Assembly: GCA_964457365.1 (NCBI GenBank)
Contig: CAYWFP010000031.1
Span: 1-35,474 of the forward strand
DNA from: CAYWFP01 sp964457365
Lineage (GTDB): Bacteria; Planctomycetota; SZUA-567
Direction of reading: 5' to 3'
Length of the DNA stretch: 35,474 nt
The notes below the pieces were generated by a model. That model worked only from the letters and a program-made list of their open reading frames with translations, was not told the DNA's origin and did not search any database. The position numbers and the translations under genes were made by a program. Shown piece after piece: positions 31,158-35,474 of the stretch (position 1 is the first letter of the stretch; each line of letters opens with the position of its first letter).

Positions 31158-32948
31158 CTACTCCTCGAGCGTGACGCGCAGGATGAACGAGAGCGTCGCG
31201 CCCGGCAACGGCGGAGGCTCCTTCTGTCTCCGGCCGTCCATCAGCTCCGGGCGGAAAAGCGCTTCGAGCTGTTCGGTCCGCTCCGGAACGAACTCCGCGC
31301 GCATCATCTCCACGTCCTTGATCGCCGCCTGCTCCAGCAGCACGCGGCGGAAACGGTCCAGATGGTCCAGCAGCCCCACCTCCCCCTCCGGTTTCCCGGT
31401 CTTCTTGTCCCGACCGGCGAGAACATGGCCGACGAGAAGCGCTTGGCGCCGGCCCTGGAAGGTCGTGTCGAAACGCGCTCCCGAGCCGGGGGCCTCCGCC
31501 TGAATATACCCGGCAGTGGTGAAGCGGGTGAAGAAGATGTTCTCGGGCGTCAACGTGCGCAGCAGCAACAGGCAACGCGCCAGGTCGAGTCCGGACTGCT
31601 CGCGCCGCGTAAGGTCGTTCGCCTTGACCGCCAGGCGGCGGTTGCGCGTCTCGAGAGTCTCGAACTCCGCGTGTTTCTTCTCCGCCGCCGCGAGTTGACC
31701 GCGCCAGAGGCTGTTGCGTTCCTGCCGGTAATGCGCGTCGCGCCGGGCGTGGTAGATCAGCAGACCGAGCATCAGCAGCATCAACGCCGCGACATAGTAG
31801 GCGAAGACCCTGCGGCTCCAGAAATCGCGCCGCTCCTTGACCTGCTTCGGCAACAGCGAGAGGCGGACGCCCTCGCCGAGGCGCCCCGCGGCCAGGCCCG
31901 CGGCAGTGGCCAGATGCGCGCCGCCGTCCTCGTCGAGCGCTTGCTGCACGCGCCCGGACTGGACCTGCAGTCCCGCGACCGGATCGAAGCGCTCCACATC
32001 CATGCGGAGTCGCTGGCCGACCGCCTCCTCCAAGCCGGGAATCAAGGATCCGCCGCCGGTGATATAGAGCTTGGTCGGCTTGAGGCTGTGCGTCTTGTAG
32101 GTATTGTAGAAAAACTGCAGCGAACCGCGGATCGACTGACAGAGCCCGCCCACCTCGCGGAAGCAGACCTGGTGGATCTTCGTCACCTGCTCGGACTGGT
32201 TCTCCAGTTCCTTCGCCGAGAGCAGGCGCGCGGTGGAGAGCTTCAACTCCTCGGCCTGCTCCGCGGAGATGCTGAAGGCCTTCTGAATCACCTGGGTGTT
32301 GCGCCGCCCGCCGCTGGCGATGGTACGGACGAAGAAGAGATCCTCCCCGCGCTGCATCGAGAGATGCGACTCCTCCGCGCCGATGTCCAGAAGCAGGCTG
32401 ATCTCCTCCTCCTGGCACTGCGGCGATAAGCGGAAGAGGTTGAACGCGCCCAGCGCCTGCAGGTCCACCTCCTCGGCGCGGCGGGCGCCCTGCTTGGCGA
32501 TAGCCAGGCGTTCCTCGACCATCGGCATCTGCGCCAGCGCCAGCATCAGCGGCAACTGGTCCTCGTCGAAGCCGTGGATGTTGAGGCGGGCGTAGTCGTA
32601 GGAGATCTGCTCGACGCCACCCTCGATGGTGCCGACCTGCTCCTCGACCTCGTAACTCATGGCCAGATCGAGCTTCCACGGCGGCATGACCGGCATCGCG
32701 ACGTAGCGGATCATGGTGCCGCGGCCGGGCAGCCCCACCACTACCTCGCCGAGGGGGATGCCGTTCTCGCGGATCGTCCGCTTGATCACCTTGGCCATGG
32801 CATCGATGTAACGCGAGCTGCCGCGGTCGAGGTTGGCGACCGAGCCGATGCCCGCGCCGACGAGACGCAGGCCTTTGCCGGTCTTACGCAACGAGACGAT
32901 CTTGACGTTGTTGGCGCCGATATCGATGGCGGTGACGAGCGAAGCCAT
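31158..32948 (-). CDS. pilM: PilM-PilN fusion protein
   Basis: The protein has 596 residues. Residues 1 to ~365 form an actin-like PilM ATPase fold (AIDIGANNVKIVSL phosphate-1, LLLDIGAEESHLSM phosphate-2, ITGGGSLIPGLEEA adenosine motif). At about 385-405 there is a membrane helix (FAYYVAALMLLMLGLLIYHA), then a coiled coil and a ferredoxin-like domain, which is the PilN layout. In Pseudomonas these are separate proteins in which the N-terminus of PilN binds PilM; here they are covalently joined. It lies between the secretin and PilO genes. The symbol refers to the N-terminal half. Confidence 0.88.
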   Translation of the reverse strand: MASLVTAIDIGANNVKIVSLRKTGKGLRLVGAGIGSVANLDRGSSRYIDAMAKVIKRTIRENGIPLGEVVVGLPGRGTMIRYVAMPVMPPWKLDLAMSYEVEEQVGTIEGGVEQISYDYARLNIHGFDEDQLPLMLALAQMPMVEERLAIAKQGARRAEEVDLQALGAFNLFRLSPQCQEEEISLLLDIGAEESHLSMQRGEDLFFVRTIASGGRRNTQVIQKAFSISAEQAEELKLSTARLLSAKELENQSEQVTKIHQVCFREVGGLCQSIRGSLQFFYNTYKTHSLKPTKLYITGGGSLIPGLEEAVGQRLRMDVERFDPVAGLQVQSGRVQQALDEDGGAHLATAAGLAAGRLGEGVRLSLLPKQVKERRDFWSRRVFAYYVAALMLLMLGLLIYHARRDAHYRQERNSLWRGQLAAAEKKHAEFETLETRNRRLAVKANDLTRREQSGLDLARCLLLLRTLTPENIFFTRFTTAGYIQAEAPGSGARFDTTFQGRRQALLVGHVLAGRDKKTGKPEGEVGLLDHLDRFRRVLLEQAAIKDVEMMRAEFVPERTEQLEALFRPELMDGRRQKEPPPLPGATLSFILRVTLEE

Positions 32949-33057
32949 GGCCTGTCCTGCCGGCGGGCACCCGCCCGCGAGGATCCTCTATATTCCTATA
33001 CGTCCGGCAGGGCGAAAAGGTGCGACGAATCGACGGAAAAACGCGCGGCGGTCCGCT

Positions 33058-35124
33058 TCACGGTCGCGGCGGCAGGCGCGTGTTCTCGAGATAGCTGTTC
33101 AGCCCTTCGTCGTCCCAACGCCGGTGCCGCTCCGGACCGTCGATGTAGCGGCCGTTGTCCGGCCTGATGATCCTGGCGGTGACGAAGATCAGCAGATACG
33201 ACCGCGCGGATGCGTCGTTCTTCGACTTGAAGAGATGCCCCAGAACCGGGATGCGGCTGACGCCGGGCACCGCGCGCTTGTTCTTGCTCACCGCGTCCTC
33301 GTACAGTCCGCCGATAACCAGCGTGTGGCCGTCGTTGACCGCCGCGTTGGCCATGATCGTCTGCGTCTCGAACAGCGGCAGGGGCAGGTTGTAGATCTCG
33401 CTGTTGCTGGGGCTGCCGGCGGCGTCGGACGAGGTGGTGACGATGATGTCGCGATCGATCCAGCCGGTGCGGGCGGTGATGATCGGCTTGACCCAGAGCC
33501 CGACGGTCTTCAGGTCCGCGCCCACCGAGGGACGGACGTAGAGGCGGATACCGATGTCCTCCTCGCCGTCGAATTGCGGGATCAGCGTGGTGGTGGAGGT
33601 GCTGCTGGTGTCGGTGGTGGTGGTGTCAGTGATGGTCTCGATATCGGTGGCGTAGCGGAACGTCTCGGTCTTGCGGATAATGCCGAGACGGTGGTTGTAT
33701 GCCATCACCTGCGGCGCGGTCAGTACCTTCGATTCGGTCGTGGACTTCAGCGCCTGCAGGGTGATGTTGAGCTGGCGCGTGTTGAGCACCGCCAGGCCCT
33801 GGAGGTTGAAGGAAGGGGTGAGGGCGTTGCCCAAGGCGTCCACCGGGTTCAGCGAGACCGCCTGGTTGGAGGTCTGCACGGTGAACTTCTGGTCGATCTT
33901 GCGGACGTTGTGATCGTCCGTCGGCGTCAGGTTCCAGTCGATGCCGAGGTTCTCCAGCGCGTTCTCGGTGATGGTGATGAAGCGCGCGGTGATGCTGATC
34001 TGGATCGGCGGCACGTCGAGCATCTTCACCACCTTCTCCACCTCCTCGATGATCGACGGGGTGCTGATGATGATCAGGCGGTTGAGCTTCTTGTCCAGGT
34101 ACCAGCGCGACTCGGGCGGCCAACCGGGCCAGTTCTGCTCCGCCCAGGTCATGAACGCCTCCAGGTCACTCGGCACCTCGCCCAGTCCGTAGCCTTCCTC
34201 GTCGACAGCCGTCTCCTCCGCGCCGGAGACGCCGCTGGCCTCGGTATCCTCGATGTTATCGACCGAAGGCGTAAGGCAGTAGTAGAGCGGGATGATCTTG
34301 GAGGTGAACATGGCGCGGGCGGAGTCCTCCGGATCGGGCTCCTCCCCGCCCTTGTAGACCCACACCGTCTTCCCCTCGAGCGAATACTTGATCCCGACGC
34401 TGCGGGAGAGGAAATCCAGAATCTCGCGCAGGCTCATGTTGCGCCCGTGTATGGTGACCGTGTCACCGACGACGTCCTCGGGCTTGTAGACGATGTTGAC
34501 GCCGGTAGTGCGGAAGAGAAGCTGGAGCACGAAGTTCAGATCCGCGTCGGAGAGGCTCAGTTCGGGGATGACCGCCGACAGCGTCTGCTGTGCGGCCTGA
34601 TAGTCCTCGGGCGTGCGCGCGAAGGGCATGTCCTGGTCGGTCACCGGCTTGGGGCGGTACTTCGTCGGCCCGCGCTCGGGGGTTCGTGTTGCATCTTTCA
34701 TGGTGTCGAGGAACATCTGGTCCTCTTTGACCCGTTCGTCCTCGATCAGGTTCTCCCGTCGATTGCGCGATTTGGCCTTGTTGGCCTGGTGTTGCAGGCG
34801 GCGGGCGCTGTCGCTGGAAGGATCGAGCAGCAGAATCTCTTCGCACAACTCGACACACTGCTCGTAGCGGCCGAGCTTGTACAGCACCTGCGCCTGCTGC
34901 AGGCGCTTGTTGACCACCTCGCGGACCTTGCGGTGCTGGCCTTTCAGTTTTCGTTTCGACGGCGTGTTGTCTTTGTAAATCTCCTCCACGTCGAAGACGC
35001 CGGGCGTTCCGCCCTCTTCGGCCCGAAGGTCCGGCCCCACCATGCACAGCCACACAATCGCCCAGACCAGGACGATCGGAAAGCGTCTTGCCGCTTTCGG
35101 ATTATACAAAACGCTTGGGATCAA
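33058..35124 (-). CDS. Secretin of the PilQ/GspD family
   Basis: This 688-residue outer-membrane channel subunit begins with a signal peptide (about 1-35, IVLVWAIVWLCMVGPDLRAE). A TPR-like region (VLYKLGRYEQCVELCEEILL) precedes an STN/N-domain (LSDADLNFVLQLLFRTTGVN, ISLREILDFL-type) and further N-domains (RLIIISTPSIIEEVEKVVKM). The C-terminal secretin domain ends GHTLVIGGLYED, VPGVSRIPVLGHLF and YLLIFVTARII. TTG 35124 is the start because GGAGGT lies six bases upstream. A Ser/Thr-rich stretch (TITDTTTTDTSSTSTTT) occupies the gate-loop region. It is the first gene of the operon. Confidence 0.92.
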   Translation of the reverse strand: MIPSVLYNPKAARRFPIVLVWAIVWLCMVGPDLRAEEGGTPGVFDVEEIYKDNTPSKRKLKGQHRKVREVVNKRLQQAQVLYKLGRYEQCVELCEEILLLDPSSDSARRLQHQANKAKSRNRRENLIEDERVKEDQMFLDTMKDATRTPERGPTKYRPKPVTDQDMPFARTPEDYQAAQQTLSAVIPELSLSDADLNFVLQLLFRTTGVNIVYKPEDVVGDTVTIHGRNMSLREILDFLSRSVGIKYSLEGKTVWVYKGGEEPDPEDSARAMFTSKIIPLYYCLTPSVDNIEDTEASGVSGAEETAVDEEGYGLGEVPSDLEAFMTWAEQNWPGWPPESRWYLDKKLNRLIIISTPSIIEEVEKVVKMLDVPPIQISITARFITITENALENLGIDWNLTPTDDHNVRKIDQKFTVQTSNQAVSLNPVDALGNALTPSFNLQGLAVLNTRQLNITLQALKSTTESKVLTAPQVMAYNHRLGIIRKTETFRYATDIETITDTTTTDTSSTSTTTLIPQFDGEEDIGIRLYVRPSVGADLKTVGLWVKPIITARTGWIDRDIIVTTSSDAAGSPSNSEIYNLPLPLFETQTIMANAAVNDGHTLVIGGLYEDAVSKNKRAVPGVSRIPVLGHLFKSKNDASARSYLLIFVTARIIRPDNGRYIDGPERHRRWDDEGLNSYLENTRLPPRP

Positions 35125-35185
35125 AACCGCACCTCCGCCGGACCGGTCAACTTAAACCGTTATATACGAATAGGTTGACGGATAT

Positions 35186-35215
35186 ATTACAACCATATCC
35201 CAGCCGCAAATGCAA
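35186..35215 (-). promoter_or_regulatory. Promoter candidate of the secretin operon
   Basis: On the minus strand TTGCAT, an 18-base spacer and TGTAAT, about 65 bases before TTG 35124, in an AT-rich gap between the groEL terminator and the secretin gene. The rest of 35125-35354 shows no gene. Confidence 0.35.
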
Positions 35216-35354
35216 GGGTAAAGTTTCGTTAATCGAGAAAATAGATTCGCTGCATCCATACACTGCAGCATCTGTCGCTGCGATTTTCCGCGCAATAACG
35301 CGCATTCAAACGATATACGTATTAAACGATTCGGCTTATTGATCGTGACGGAGA

Positions 35355-35386
35355 GAAAAAACGGAGCGCCGCCAAGGGCGCTCCGT
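35355..35386 (-). terminator. Rho-independent terminator after groEL
   Basis: On the minus strand ACGGAGCGCC-CTTGGC-GGCGCTCCGT is followed by a run of T. The 10-bp stem is perfect and begins about 30 bases past the groEL stop. Confidence 0.88.
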
Positions 35387-35414
35387 CGCATAGTACCGAC
35401 GATAAGGCGATGGG

Positions 35415-35474
35415 TTACATCATGCCGCCCATGCCGCCCATGCCTCCCATGCCGTCCATGCCGGGAGCGCCTGC
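35415..35474 (-). CDS. groEL: GroEL chaperonin, C-terminal 19 codons (partial)
   Basis: The frame ends AGAPGMDGMGGMGGMGGMM-stop. The Gly-Gly-Met repeat tail is the flexible C-terminus that lines the GroEL folding chamber. The rest of the gene lies beyond the right edge of the window. Confidence 0.93.
   Translation of the reverse strand, partial: AGAPGMDGMGGMGGMGGMM

Noticed and set aside
32833..35178. 781-codon open frame on the plus strand
   Set aside because: It is antisense to the secretin and the PilM start; the secretin motifs on the other strand are unambiguous.
1..35474. CRISPR array, tRNA or rRNA genes
   Set aside because: No regularly spaced short repeats, no TTCGAATCC-type T-arm with cloverleaf pairing and no conserved rRNA segments were seen while reading both strands.

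Overview
The window is GC-rich bacterial chromosome with standard sigma70-like promoters and Shine-Dalgarno (SD) starts. A pilus/type II secretion-like operon with a fused PilM-PilN protein, a DUF4159 fragment, betaine-lipid genes, B12-type radical SAM enzymes and many orphan two-component modules would fit a Planctomycetota/Lentisphaerota-like (PVC) lineage. That affiliation is an impression, since no rRNA or tRNA gene is visible.

Positions 1-14,321 look scarred by rearrangement. A 48-bp repeat at 7-54 recurs as a perfect inverted copy at 14,274-14,321, and a shorter direct copy lies at 4,371-4,399. Between these copies are an AT-richer orphan C-methyltransferase, a frameshifted transposase remnant, an in-frame chimera of a class I aldolase N-terminus with the back half of an amino-acid permease-EIIA protein, a DUF4159 tail and a histidine-kinase/Hpt relic. 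They are interspersed with apparently intact genes: a 2-hydroxyacid dehydrogenase, a three-gene zinc-ribbon/membrane-protein cluster, a HAD phosphatase preceded by an overlooked 35-codon basic peptide gene, a DMT-like transporter, a REC-histidine kinase, a chemotaxis receptor and an HNH endonuclease.

Positions 14,411-22,101 are a probable lipid/envelope modification locus. btaA-btaB (diacylglyceryl-trimethylhomoserine, a phosphorus-free betaine lipid) run leftwards. A glycosyltransferase, a radical SAM/SPASM-like protein, a cobalamin-type radical SAM protein with a long helical tail and a guanylate-kinase-like protein run rightwards. Both directions start from a 374-bp regulatory gap with recognisable promoters, a palindromic operator candidate and an 11-G tract at the btaA ribosome-binding site.

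Positions 22,105-27,823 hold a U32 peptidase-family protein and dispersed signalling parts: REC-HD-GYP, a free Hpt protein and a PAS-PAS protein, with small unknown genes among them. Positions 27,831-35,124 are one leftward operon: secretin, PilM-PilN fusion, PilO-like, GspC/PilP-like, then a secreted HEAT-VWA protein. The right edge carries the last codons of groEL and its terminator.
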